Shown piece by piece: positions 18,154 through 25,668 of a DNA stretch of 64,000 nucleotides. The notes beneath the pieces were generated by a model that saw nothing but the letters and a program-made list of their open reading frames with translations, made no database searches and was not told the origin of the DNA. Position 1 is the first letter of the stretch. Each line of letters starts with the position of its first letter. A program made the translations under genes and the position numbers. Location: contig NZ_JAPEPB010000001.1 of assembly GCF_026340565.1 (NCBI RefSeq), positions 5,494,501-5,558,500 on the forward strand. Reading direction: 5' to 3'. The stretch comes from Kitasatospora sp. NBC_01287. GTDB taxonomy: Bacteria; Actinomycetota; Actinomycetes; Streptomycetales; Streptomycetaceae.

Positions 18154-19271
18154 CCGAGGAGGCCGGCGGGGGCTCGGTGAGCCGGGCCGGGCTGATCGGC
18201 CTCTCGCTCGGGATGGCCGCCGCCGGGGCCGCGGCGGGCGTGGCGATCGAGCGCCTGACCCTGGGCCGGGCCCGCAAACGGGCCCGCGAGCGGTTGGACG
18301 CCGCCGCCCCGTTCGGCTCGCTGCGCGGGCGTTCGCGCACCGTGGCGGCCGCGGACGGCACCGCGCTGCACGTCGAGCTGGACGGGCCCGAGGACGCGCC
18401 GCTGACCGTGGTCTTCTGCCACGGCTACTGCCTGAACCAGGACGCCTTCCACTTCCAGCGGGCCGCGCTCCGCGGTGAGCTGCGCCTGGTCTTCTGGGAC
18501 CAGCGCAGCCACGGCCGCTCCGAGCGCTCGCGCTCCTACCTGGCCGGGCAGCCCGCCTCGATCGACCAGCTGGGCGGCGACCTCAAGGCGGTGCTGGACG
18601 CGGTCGCCCCGAGCGGGCCGATCGTGCTGGTCGGCCACTCGATGGGCGGCATGACCGTGATGGCGCTGGCCGACCAGCACCCGGAGCTGTTCGGCGCGGG
18701 GGCACCCCCGGCCGAAGGCCGGGGGAGGGTCGCCGGGGTGGCACTGATCGGCACCACGGCCGGGCAGTGGGACAGCGTGACCTTCGGGCTCTCCCCGGTC
18801 GGCACGAAGGTCTGGCGCCGGGTGGGGCCCGGGGTGGTCAAGCTGCTGGGCAGCCAGGTCGGCCTGGTGGAGGCCACCCGGCGGATGGGCTCGGACGTCA
18901 GCGCCGTCTTCTACCGCCGCTTCTCCTTCGGCGGCGACGGCCGGGAGGTCGACCCGGCGGTCGCCCGGTTCGCCGAGCAACTGCTGGACAGCACTCCGAT
19001 CGACGTGGTCGCCGAGTTCTACCCCGCCTTCGCCGGCCACGAGAAGGCGGCGGCGCTGGCGGCGCTGGCACGGGTGCCGGTGCTGGTGCTGGCCGGCACC
19101 GAGGACCTGCTCACCCCGGTGGCCCACAGCGAGGCGATCGCCCGGGCGCTGCCCCTGGCCGAGCTGGTGCTGGTCCCCGGGGCCGGGCACCTGGTGATGC
19201 TGGAGCGCCCGGAGGAGGTGAACGCCCGCCTGGCGGAGCTGATCCGCCGGGCCGGCGGTTCCATCGTGTGA
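18150..19271 (+). CDS. Alpha/beta-fold hydrolase with N-terminal membrane anchor
   Basis: It has 373 residues from GTG 18150, overlapping the alr stop by 4 bases. A hydrophobic segment (about residues 13-34) probably anchors it. The hydrolase core follows: an oxyanion-loop candidate CHGYCLNQDAF, the nucleophile elbow GHSMGG, an acid in GTEDLLTP and a His in GAGHLVML, giving a complete Ser-Asp-His triad. The substrate is unknown. The same alr-hydrolase-tsaE order is seen in other actinobacteria, suggesting a conserved envelope or metabolic role. A hairpin-forming repeat is inserted in frame at 18705-18725, encoding the Pro/Gly/Glu-rich stretch APPAEGRGR just before a core beta-strand. Confidence 0.88.
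   Translation: MTEEAGGGSVSRAGLIGLSLGMAAAGAAAGVAIERLTLGRARKRARERLDAAAPFGSLRGRSRTVAAADGTALHVELDGPEDAPLTVVFCHGYCLNQDAFHFQRAALRGELRLVFWDQRSHGRSERSRSYLAGQPASIDQLGGDLKAVLDAVAPSGPIVLVGHSMGGMTVMALADQHPELFGAGAPPAEGRGRVAGVALIGTTAGQWDSVTFGLSPVGTKVWRRVGPGVVKLLGSQVGLVEATRRMGSDVSAVFYRRFSFGGDGREVDPAVARFAEQLLDSTPIDVVAEFYPAFAGHEKAAALAALARVPVLVLAGTEDLLTPVAHSEAIARALPLAELVLVPGAGHLVMLERPEEVNARLAELIRRAGGSIV
18705..18725. repeat. Hairpin-forming repeat inside the hydrolase gene
   Basis: CCCCCGGCC (18705-18713), a GAA triloop, then GGCCGGGGG (18717-18725). The sequence GGGGGCACCCCCGGCCGAAG fits a palindromic repeat type I recall being scattered in Streptomyces genomes. Here it lies within coding sequence and keeps the frame. 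Confidence 0.7.
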
Positions 19272-19278
19272 CGGTCCG

Positions 19279-20382
19279 TCAGGCGTGGCCGCCCCTGCGG
19301 CGGTGCACCAGGAACAGGCCGCCGATGCCGAGCAGCACGGCGGCGGCGCCGCCCAGCGCGGTCGGCAGGCTGCCGCCGCCGCCACCGGTGAAGGCGAGCG
19401 AGGCGCCGACGCTCTGCGAGGCGGTCGGGCCGGCCTGCACGGCGGTCTTGGCCTTGGCCGCGGCGATGGCGGCGGGGTCGGGAGTGGTCGGCGGGGCGGT
19501 CGGGAGCGGCACGCCCGCCGGCGCTGCCGGTGCGGTCGTCGGCGCGTTCGACGATGGGGTGGTGGGTGCGGTGGCCGCCGTGGTGGTGGGTGCGGCCGTC
19601 GGGCTCGCGTCCGGGTCGTTGAACATCAAGGTGGTGGTCGCGCTGGTGCCCACCTCGCCGATCGGCTTCTCGTCGGAGTCGAGCAGCGACCCGTAGCACT
19701 CCACCAGCAGGGCGGCGGTGGTGGTCGGGACGGCCTGGTCGGCCGCCAGCCGGAGGCGGAAGGTGGCGGTGGCGCCGGGCGGCAGGAAGATCTGGCTGTT
19801 CTGCCACGGCTTTCCGGCGGGGCCCGGGTCGACCGGGTACCACATCGGGAACCCGCCGTGGTGGGTGGTCGCGAGGGCTTCGTGCCAGGCGCCCTGGGCG
19901 TCCTGGGTCTCGACCTTGAACTGGTCCACGCTCTGCGAGTTGTCGAGCAGGACGAGATCCGGCAGGGCGATCAGGTCGTGCCGGCTCGGGTTGGTGAAGG
20001 TCACCTCGAACGTGGCCGGATCGCCGCCGGACACGATCGCGCCGGTCGGCGTGGATCCGAAGCTGATCTTCGGTTGGTCGGCCGGGCCGGGCTGCTCGCC
20101 GCCGCTCGTGGTCGAGGCGGCCGGGCTGCTCGGCGCGCCGCTCGACGCGCCGCTCGGTGAACCGCTCGGTGAGCTGCCGGCCGAGCCACTGGGTGAGCCG
20201 CTCGGTGAACTGCTCGGTGACGGTGCGACGGTGCCGCCGGGCGTACCTGTGGGTGAGATGCCGGCCGTGGACGGGCTCGGCGACGGCGACGGCGACGCGC
20301 TGTCGGCGAAGGCGGCCGGGCCGGCGATGGCGGCGAGCAGGACGGCGCCGCCCGATGTGGCCATGGCAAGACGCATCCGCAT
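19279..20382 (-). CDS. Secreted surface protein with LAFTG sortase signal
   Basis: It has 367 residues, starting MRMRLAMATSGG (ATG 20382, with GGGGGGAC upstream on the reverse strand). The order is: signal peptide (about 1-27, cleavage near AFADS); a Ser/Pro/Gly-rich spacer with repeated SPSGS and SGAPS units (28-95); a single beta-rich extracellular domain (about 105-255, with PATFEVTFTNPS and FLPPGATATFRLRL); a Thr/Ala/Pro-rich stalk; then LAFTG, a hydrophobic segment and the basic tail HRRRGGHA. LAxTG is the recognition motif of class E sortases in Streptomyces, so covalent attachment to peptidoglycan is likely. No class E sortase is in the window. The function of the beta domain is unknown. 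Confidence 0.85.
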   Translation of the reverse strand: MRMRLAMATSGGAVLLAAIAGPAAFADSASPSPSPSPSTAGISPTGTPGGTVAPSPSSSPSGSPSGSAGSSPSGSPSGASSGAPSSPAASTTSGGEQPGPADQPKISFGSTPTGAIVSGGDPATFEVTFTNPSRHDLIALPDLVLLDNSQSVDQFKVETQDAQGAWHEALATTHHGGFPMWYPVDPGPAGKPWQNSQIFLPPGATATFRLRLAADQAVPTTTAALLVECYGSLLDSDEKPIGEVGTSATTTLMFNDPDASPTAAPTTTAATAPTTPSSNAPTTAPAAPAGVPLPTAPPTTPDPAAIAAAKAKTAVQAGPTASQSVGASLAFTGGGGGSLPTALGGAAAVLLGIGGLFLVHRRRGGHA

Positions 20383-20618
20383 GAAGTCCCCCCGGTGGTT
20401 CGCTACATGAAAGTTTCGCAAGAGCTGCACGGACGATAGCGACCACGGCTCTCCCCGCCACGTCGGGGTCTCCCGCTGTCGCCGCGCGGAAAGCCGCACC
20501 GCCACCCGTACGCGGACCAATCGACCACCTCGCGCCGCCCGCCGCCCGCGATGTGGCACGGTTGGCTCAGAGTCGACCAGGCAGCGCGGCGGCAGAGCCC
20601 CGCAGAACAAGAGGAACC

Positions 20619-21116
20619 ATGGGCGTCCACACCACCATCACCATCCCTTCGCCCGAGCGGATGACCGGGCTCGGCCGGCTGCTGGCAGGGCTGCTGCGGC
20701 CGGGCGACCTGGTGCTGCTCTCCGGCGAGTTGGGCGCCGGGAAGACCACGCTGACCCGCGGTCTCGGGGAGGGGCTCGGGGTACGCGGCGCGGTGACCTC
20801 GCCGACCTTCGTGATCGCCCGGGTGCACCCCTCGCTCGTCGGCGGACCGGCGCTGGTGCACGTGGACGCGTACCGGCTGGGCGGCGGGCTGGACGAGATG
20901 GAGGACCTCGACCTGGACGTGTCGCTGCCCGAGTCGGTGGTCGTGGTCGAGTGGGGCGAGGGCAAGGTCGAGCACCTCTCGGCGGACCGGCTGGAGGTGC
21001 GGATCGAGCGCGCCCTCGGCGGCGCCGAGGAGGAGGACGCCGACCCGCGCCGGGTGAGCCTGACCGGGCTGGGCGGGCGCTGGTCCGGGGTCGACCTGGC
21101 GGCGCTGGAGGGCTGA
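20619..21116 (+). CDS. tsaE: tRNA threonylcarbamoyladenosine biosynthesis ATPase TsaE
   Basis: The ATPase that drives the TsaBDE complex in t6A37 synthesis. The ATG at 20619 (MGVHTTITIPSPERM) follows AAGAGGAA; the longer frame to 20553 is not supported. It has 165 residues with Walker A GELGAGKTTLTRG, the conserved TSPTF motif, VHVDAYRL and VVVEWGE. tsaB and tsaD lie about 1 kb downstream, separated by a small ORF and a reverse-strand gene. Confidence 0.95.
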   Translation: MGVHTTITIPSPERMTGLGRLLAGLLRPGDLVLLSGELGAGKTTLTRGLGEGLGVRGAVTSPTFVIARVHPSLVGGPALVHVDAYRLGGGLDEMEDLDLDVSLPESVVVVEWGEGKVEHLSADRLEVRIERALGGAEEEDADPRRVSLTGLGGRWSGVDLAALEG

Positions 21117-21122
21117 CGGTTT

Positions 21123-21137
21123 CCGACACCGTGTCGG
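21123..21137. promoter_or_regulatory. Palindrome just after tsaE
   Basis: CCGACAC-C-GTGTCGG is a perfect 7-bp inverted repeat with a one-base centre. The arms are too close to form a hairpin, so it fits a protein operator better than a terminator. It lies 77 bases upstream of the small ORF at 21214. Confidence 0.4.
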
Positions 21138-21183
21138 TACGATGTTGCAGGGGTGCGGGCCGACGTGATGGGATGGGCTTTGC

Positions 21184-21201
21184 AGTTAGGTGAACCTAAC
21201 T
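21184..21201. promoter_or_regulatory. DtxR-family-like metal box
   Basis: AGTTAGGT-GA-ACCTAACT has 8-bp perfect arms and a 2-base spacer. The AGGT/ACCT half-sites match the pattern of boxes bound by DtxR-family regulators (DmdR/IdeR iron regulators, MntR), although the usual 19-bp iron box has wider spacing. It ends 12 bases before the start codon of the small ORF, where a bound repressor would block transcription or early elongation. Confidence 0.6.
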
Positions 21202-21213
21202 AGGGAGTCCGCC

Positions 21214-21402
21214 ATGAAGAGCAGCACCCCCGTCACCACGACCGAGGAAGCCGCCCAGGTCGCTGGGCGCGTGCCGATGAACCGCCTGCTGGCGGCCACC
21301 GCCGCGGCCGCGGCGGTCTGCACCCCGCCGCGGCCGGGCGAGCGGTCTCAGGCGACGACCTGGACCCGGGTGCCGTTCGGCGCGAAGTCCCAGAGCGTCT
21401 GA
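21214..21402 (+). CDS. Small unknown ORF (62 aa) behind a metal box
   Basis: It starts at ATG 21214 with AGGGAG six bases upstream, directly after the DtxR-like palindrome. The product begins MKSSTPVTTTEEAAQVAGRV, continues with PMNRLLAATAAAAAVC and ends in a Pro/Arg/Thr-rich stretch. The Ala-rich middle is a weak hydrophobic segment (one Cys), conceivably a signal or membrane element. The 3' part contains a hairpin (21306-21335) and overlaps the end of the convergent gene by 55 bases, so the real peptide might be shorter or the 3' part non-coding. I recognise no family. The promoter-proximal box and ribosome site argue that it is expressed. Confidence 0.45.
   Translation: MKSSTPVTTTEEAAQVAGRVPMNRLLAATAAAAAVCTPPRPGERSQATTWTRVPFGAKSQSV
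21306..21335. terminator. Hairpin inside the small ORF / convergent junction
   Basis: GGCCGCGGCGG (21306-21316) pairs perfectly with CCGCCGCGGCC (21325-21335) across an 8-base loop. It lies between the converging small ORF and the reverse-strand gene ending at 21348, so it can act as a terminator for the latter. Confidence 0.5.
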
Positions 21403-21923
21403 CCGTCAGCCCTGGTGGTCCGGATGCCGCCGGTCCTGACCTTCGGGTCGGGGGGCGCGGTGGAGCCGTCGAGCGCCGCGCTGAAGCCGAAGACGACACC
21501 ACCCTGCTGAGTGAACCGGACCACGTGCTCGATCTGCTTGCCGTCGGTCCCGCTGCCGGCGGGGGCCCGGCTGTAGACGGTGTAGGTGCCCGGCGCCGGG
21601 TTGGCCGAGCCGGGCTGCACCGGGAAGGCGGCCTGGATCTCGGGGGTCTTCTTCGGGTCGACCAGCCACACCTCCTTGGCACTGACCGAGTAGACCACCC
21701 GCAGGGCGCCGCCCTCGGCCGCCTTGGGCAGCGCGGGCACGGCGGGGGAGGGCGTGCTGCTGGGCGTGACCTGGTCACCGGGCGAGGCGCCGGCGCTGGG
21801 CGGCGGCTGGGCGGCCGCGGCCCTGGGGGCGGAGCCCTCGGCCTGGACGGCCAGCAGGGTGACCAGCGCCATGGCGCCCAGGGTCAGACCGGCGACCGCG
21901 ACTGCAGGACCCCTCTTCGCCAC
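21348..21923 (-). CDS. Secreted or membrane-anchored protein resembling L,D-transpeptidase without catalytic Cys
   Basis: It has 191 residues from ATG 21923 (MAKRGPAVAVAGLTLG). A hydrophobic segment (about 7-28) is a signal or anchor, followed by an Ala/Pro/Ser linker. The C-terminal domain (about 72-190) starts GGALRVVYSVSAKEVWLV and contains NPAPGTYTVYSRA and VVFGFSAA. The strand pattern and the PGTY element recall YkuD-type L,D-transpeptidases. There is no Cys anywhere in the protein and no HGT motif, so it cannot be an active enzyme of that class. Such inactive domains are common in streptomycetes. The role, perhaps peptidoglycan binding, is inference. Confidence 0.75.
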   Translation of the reverse strand: MAKRGPAVAVAGLTLGAMALVTLLAVQAEGSAPRAAAAQPPPSAGASPGDQVTPSSTPSPAVPALPKAAEGGALRVVYSVSAKEVWLVDPKKTPEIQAAFPVQPGSANPAPGTYTVYSRAPAGSGTDGKQIEHVVRFTQQGGVVFGFSAALDGSTAPPDPKVRTGGIRTTRADGQTLWDFAPNGTRVQVVA

Positions 21924-22066
21924 CGCGCACTCCCGTCGTTCGTTGGGCCGTGCGCCCCATCGTGCCAGGTTCGGGAGCGGGCTCCGGGATGCGGCGAACC
22001 CGTGTTCCGCACCGGCTACGGCACCGGAGCGGAGGGTCGACTGCCGCGACCCTCTAACCTGGACGG

Positions 22067-22720
22067 GTGCTGCTGCTCGCGTTCGACACCGCTACCCCCG
22101 CCGTCACCGCCGCCGTCCACGACGGCACGGCCGTCCTGGCGCAGACCTACCAGGTCGACGCCCGGCGCCACGGCGAACTGCTGCTGCCCGCGATCGGGCG
22201 GGTGCTCGCCGAGGCGGGCGTGGACAAGAGGTCGCTGACCGCGCTCGCGGTCGGCGTCGGACCGGGCCCCTACACCGGGCTGCGGGTGGGGCTGGCCACC
22301 GCCGCCGCACTCGGGCACGCGCTCGACCTGCCGGTGCACGGTGTCTGCACACTGGACGCGATCGCCCACCAGGCCCGCGCCGAAGGGCTGGCCGGGCCGT
22401 TCACGGCGGCCACCGACGCGCGTCGCAAGGAGGTCTACTGGGCCGACTACGACGCCGAGGGGAGCCGGGTCGAGGGCCCCTCGGTGGACCGGCCCGGTGA
22501 GCTGGCGGTCCGCCAGGTCTCGGTCGGGGCCGGCGCGCTGCTCTACCCCGAGACCTTCCCGGGCGCGCACGGCCCCGAGCACCTGTCGGCCGGCGCGCTG
22601 GCCGACTTCGCGGTGCGTGCGCTCGCCGCGGGGCGCGAGCTGCTGCCGCCGCTGCCGCTCTACCTGCGCCGCCCCGACGCCCAGGTGCCCGCGGGCTACA
22701 AGGCGGTGCTGCCGGCGTGA
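22067..22720 (+). CDS. tsaB: tRNA threonylcarbamoyladenosine biosynthesis protein TsaB
   Basis: A catalytically inactive paralogue of TsaD that scaffolds the t6A complex. It starts at GTG 22067 (VLLLAFDTATPAVTAAVHDG). It has 217 residues with the ASKHA N-terminal fold and the family motif VGVGPGPYTGLRVGLATA. The C-terminal part is variable. Its TGA overlaps the rimI GTG by 4 bases, and rimI overlaps tsaD, so the three are translationally coupled. Confidence 0.95.
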   Translation: MLLLAFDTATPAVTAAVHDGTAVLAQTYQVDARRHGELLLPAIGRVLAEAGVDKRSLTALAVGVGPGPYTGLRVGLATAAALGHALDLPVHGVCTLDAIAHQARAEGLAGPFTAATDARRKEVYWADYDAEGSRVEGPSVDRPGELAVRQVSVGAGALLYPETFPGAHGPEHLSAGALADFAVRALAAGRELLPPLPLYLRRPDAQVPAGYKAVLPA

Positions 22721-23286
22721 CGGCCGGCACGCGCACCGCCCGGATCACCCTGCGCCCGATGCGCTGGTGGGACATCGCGCCGGTGCTGGAGCTGGAGCCG
22801 CGGCTCTTCCCCGACGAGGCCTGGTCGGCCGGGATGTACTGGTCGGAGCTGGCCGACGCCCACCCGGGCGGCAGCCGCCACTACACGGTGGCCACCACCG
22901 AGGACGGCGCCATCGTCGGCTACGCCGGCCTGATGGCCGGGCCCGGCGAGGCGGACGTGCAGACCATCGGGGTCGACGACCGCTACCAGGGCCGGGGGCT
23001 GGGTGCCGCGCTGCTGTCCGACCTGGTCGAGGAGGCCGCCCGGCGGGGCTGCACCGAGGTGCTGCTGGAGGTGCGGATCGACAACTTCCGCGCGCAGCGG
23101 CTCTACGAGCGGTTCGGCTTCGCGCCGGTCGGCATCCGGCGCGGCTACTACCAGCCGGCCAACATCGACGCCCTGGTGATGCGCCGCGACCACCGGTACG
23201 ACGACGCCGGATCCGACGGCGGCGGACCCGACGACGCCGGACCCGAGAACGAGACCGAGAACGAGACCGAGGAAGACCATGGCTGA
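22717..23286 (+). CDS. rimI: Ribosomal-protein-alanine N-acetyltransferase-like GNAT protein
   Basis: A GNAT acetyltransferase, in bacteria known for acetylating the N-terminus of S18. It starts at GTG 22717 inside the tsaB stop. It has 189 residues; the catalytic domain is about 1-150. The acetyl-CoA pyrophosphate loop is QGRGLGAALL, followed by the RimI motif LEVRIDNFRAQRLYERFGF. The last 35 residues are an acidic low-complexity tail rich in Asp, Gly, Glu and Asn with a duplicated ENET. The tsaB-rimI-tsaD arrangement is conserved in actinobacteria. Confidence 0.93.
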   Translation: MTAGTRTARITLRPMRWWDIAPVLELEPRLFPDEAWSAGMYWSELADAHPGGSRHYTVATTEDGAIVGYAGLMAGPGEADVQTIGVDDRYQGRGLGAALLSDLVEEAARRGCTEVLLEVRIDNFRAQRLYERFGFAPVGIRRGYYQPANIDALVMRRDHRYDDAGSDGGGPDDAGPENETENETEEDHG

Positions 23287-24409
23287 CGAACCGCTCGTCC
23301 TGGGCATCGAGACCTCCTGCGACGAGACCGGCGTCGGCATCGTGCGCGGCACCACCCTGCTGGCCGACGCGGTGGCCTCCAGCGTCAACGACCACGCCCG
23401 GTTCGGCGGCGTGGTCCCGGAGATCGCCAGCCGCGCGCACCTGGAGGCGATGGTCCCCACCATCCAGCGGGCGCTGGACACCGCCGGGATCAAGGCGAGC
23501 GACCTGGACGGCATCGCGGTCACGGCCGGCCCCGGCCTGGCCGGCGCGCTGCTGGTCGGGGTCAGCGCCGCCAAGGCCTACGCCTGGGCGCTGGACAAGC
23601 CGCTCTACGGCGTCAACCACCTCGCCTCGCACATCTGCGTCGACCAGCTGGAGCACGGCCGGCTGCCCGAGCCGACGATGGCCCTGCTGGTCTCCGGCGG
23701 CCACTCCTCGCTGCTGCTCACCACGGACATCACCGCCGACGTGCGCCCGCTCGGCGCCACCATCGACGACGCGGCCGGCGAGGCCTTCGACAAGGTGGCC
23801 CGGGTGCTGGGCCTCGGCTTCCCCGGCGGTCCCGTGGTGGACCGGATGGCCCGCGAGGGCGACCGCAAGGCGATCCACTTCCCGAGGGGGCTGAGCGGCC
23901 CCAAGGACCCGGCCTTCGACTTCTCCTTCTCCGGCCTGAAGACGGCGGTGGCCCGCTGGGTCGAGGCCAAGCGGCGGGCCGGCGAGGAGGTGCCGGTGGC
24001 GGACGTGGCGGCCTCCTTCCAGGAGGCGGTCACCGATGTGCTGACCCGCAAGGCGGTCAAGGCCTGCCTGGAGAACGGCGTGGACCACCTGATGATCGGC
24101 GGCGGGGTCGCGGCCAACTCCCGGTTGCGCGCGATGGCCGAGCAGCGCTGCGAGCGGGCGGGCATCCGGCTGCGGGTGCCGCGTCCGGGCCTGTGCACGG
24201 ACAACGGCGCGATGGTCGCGGCACTCGGCGCCGAGATGGTCCGCCGCGACCGGCCCGCCTCCGCCTTCGACCTGTCGGCGGACTCCTCGTTGCCGGTCAC
24301 CGAGGTCTCGGTGCCGGGCGAGCCGCACGCGCACGGCCACGCGCACGGCCACGCTCATGCCGACGTGCACGGCGAGGCCTACCGCGCGCTGGACGGCGGC
24401 CAGGCGTGA
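23279..24409 (+). CDS. tsaD: tRNA N6-adenosine threonylcarbamoyltransferase TsaD
   Basis: The catalytic subunit that transfers threonylcarbamoyl to A37 of tRNAs reading ANN codons. The ATG at 23279 overlaps the rimI end by 8 bases. It has 376 residues. Family motifs are GIETSCDETGVGI, the metal-binding pair in NHLASHI, LLVSGGHSSLLL and GVAANSRLR. The C-terminus carries an unusual His-rich extension, residues about 345-362 (HAHGHAHGHAHADVHG), which could bind metal ions. The downstream small gene begins inside its stop codon (GTGA). Confidence 0.96.
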   Translation: MADEPLVLGIETSCDETGVGIVRGTTLLADAVASSVNDHARFGGVVPEIASRAHLEAMVPTIQRALDTAGIKASDLDGIAVTAGPGLAGALLVGVSAAKAYAWALDKPLYGVNHLASHICVDQLEHGRLPEPTMALLVSGGHSSLLLTTDITADVRPLGATIDDAAGEAFDKVARVLGLGFPGGPVVDRMAREGDRKAIHFPRGLSGPKDPAFDFSFSGLKTAVARWVEAKRRAGEEVPVADVAASFQEAVTDVLTRKAVKACLENGVDHLMIGGGVAANSRLRAMAEQRCERAGIRLRVPRPGLCTDNGAMVAALGAEMVRRDRPASAFDLSADSSLPVTEVSVPGEPHAHGHAHGHAHADVHGEAYRALDGGQA

Positions 24410-24675
24410 CCGAGGCCGCGATGTGGGAGGCCAAGGCCGTCGCGGGGCGCGGGGCGGAACTGCTCGGCTGGGTGCGCGAGCACGCGGTACCGGCGCTCGC
24501 GAACGCCGCGGAGCGGGTGGAGCTGCTCAGCGCGCCGGGCGACCGGGTGCTGCTGATCACCTGGTGGCCGGCGGGTGCCGTGCCGGTGGCGCCGCCTGAG
24601 CCGCCGTCAGAGCTGCTGGCGCGCCCGGTCCACCGGTGGGCCTTCCACCGTGAGTACGTGGTCGAAGCGCGGTAG
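24406..24675 (+). CDS. Small conserved-looking protein of unknown function (89 aa)
   Basis: It starts at GTG 24406, overlapping the tsaD stop by 4 bases, which argues strongly for a real coupled gene. The product begins VTEAAMWEAKAVAGRGAEL and ends HRWAFHREYVVEAR, with no signal peptide or membrane segment. The pattern (MWEAKAVAGRGAELLGWV, then a beta-strand RVLLITWW) is reminiscent of small dimeric alpha-beta barrel proteins, but I cannot assign a family. Coupling to tsaD suggests housekeeping expression only. Confidence 0.75.
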   Translation: MTEAAMWEAKAVAGRGAELLGWVREHAVPALANAAERVELLSAPGDRVLLITWWPAGAVPVAPPEPPSELLARPVHRWAFHREYVVEAR

Positions 24676-24747
24676 CGTTCGGGGGCGAGAGCCCGGGTCG
24701 AGTAGCAGCGAAGAACAGCGAAGAACAACGTGGGGGAGCGGGACGCC

Positions 24748-25668
24748 GTGAAGATGAACCACAGGAGCCGGCGTACGACGTACGCGGCGGGCTCCCTGGC
24801 CCTGATCGCGGCGGTCACGGTCAGCGGCTGCGGCAGTAGTGGCGGCGGGAAGAGCGCGGCGGTGCCGCCGAGCACCTCGCCGGCGGCGGTGCCGCCCGCC
24901 ACCGCCCCGTCCGGCGCCGCGGCCTCTCCCTCACCGTCACCCTCCGCCGACGGGCAGGTCTCCGCCGCCGCCTGGGCCAAGTGGCACCTGCAGCCGCTGG
25001 CCCCCGCGCCCGCGGCGCCCGCCGACAAGCCGGTCAAGCTCACGAGGACCGGCCAGGTCCCGGTGATCAGCGCCATCCCCACCGCCGACAAGGTGGTCTT
25101 CGTGACCATCGACGACGGTGAGGAGAAGGACCCCCAGTTCATCGCGATGATGAGCGACCTGAAGATCCCGGTCACCATGTTCCTGATGGACGACGCGATC
25201 AAGAACGACTACGGCTACTTCAAGCCGCTGCAGGCCGCCGGCAACCACATCCAGAACCACACGCTGCACCACCCGGCCATGAGCACCAAGTCCGCCGCGG
25301 TGCAGAAGAGCGAGGTCTGTGGCGACCAGCAGGTGCTCACCCAGCAGTACGGGGCCGCGCCGTTCCTGTTCCGCCCGCCCTACGGCGACGGCGCCAACAC
25401 GCCGACGCTGAACAGCGCCGTCCAGCAGTGCGGCCCGCGGGCGATCGTGCTGTGGCACGAGACCATGCAGATCCACGACATGCAGTACCAGACCGGCGAC
25501 AAGAAGCTGAAGCCCGGCGACATCATCCTGGCCCACTTCCGCGGTCCCAAGGACCTCAAGGGCGAGACCATGACCCAGATGTTCGGCGAACTGCTCAGCC
25601 GCATCCAGGAGCAGGGCTACTCGGTGGCGCGCCTGGAGGACTACATCCAGGCGCCGCCGGCCGGCTGA
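24748..25668 (+). CDS. Polysaccharide deacetylase lipoprotein
   Basis: A probable cell-surface peptidoglycan or polysaccharide N-deacetylase. GTG 24748 is preferred (GGGGGAG upstream); GTG 24730 and ATG 24754 are alternatives. It has about 306 residues. The lipoprotein signal ends in the lipobox VSGC, followed by a Ser/Pro/Ala linker and the NodB fold. The NodB motifs are modified: TIDDGE for TFDDG, NHTLHH supplying the zinc histidines, RPPYGDG and DIILAHF. The 3' end overlaps the convergent methyltransferase gene by 28 bases. Confidence 0.9.
   Translation: MKMNHRSRRTTYAAGSLALIAAVTVSGCGSSGGGKSAAVPPSTSPAAVPPATAPSGAAASPSPSPSADGQVSAAAWAKWHLQPLAPAPAAPADKPVKLTRTGQVPVISAIPTADKVVFVTIDDGEEKDPQFIAMMSDLKIPVTMFLMDDAIKNDYGYFKPLQAAGNHIQNHTLHHPAMSTKSAAVQKSEVCGDQQVLTQQYGAAPFLFRPPYGDGANTPTLNSAVQQCGPRAIVLWHETMQIHDMQYQTGDKKLKPGDIILAHFRGPKDLKGETMTQMFGELLSRIQEQGYSVARLEDYIQAPPAG

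Noticed and set aside
20001..20384. Open frames in the Ser/Pro-rich coding repeats of the LAFTG protein
   Set aside because: They are shadows of the low-complexity spacer, which is open in several frames.
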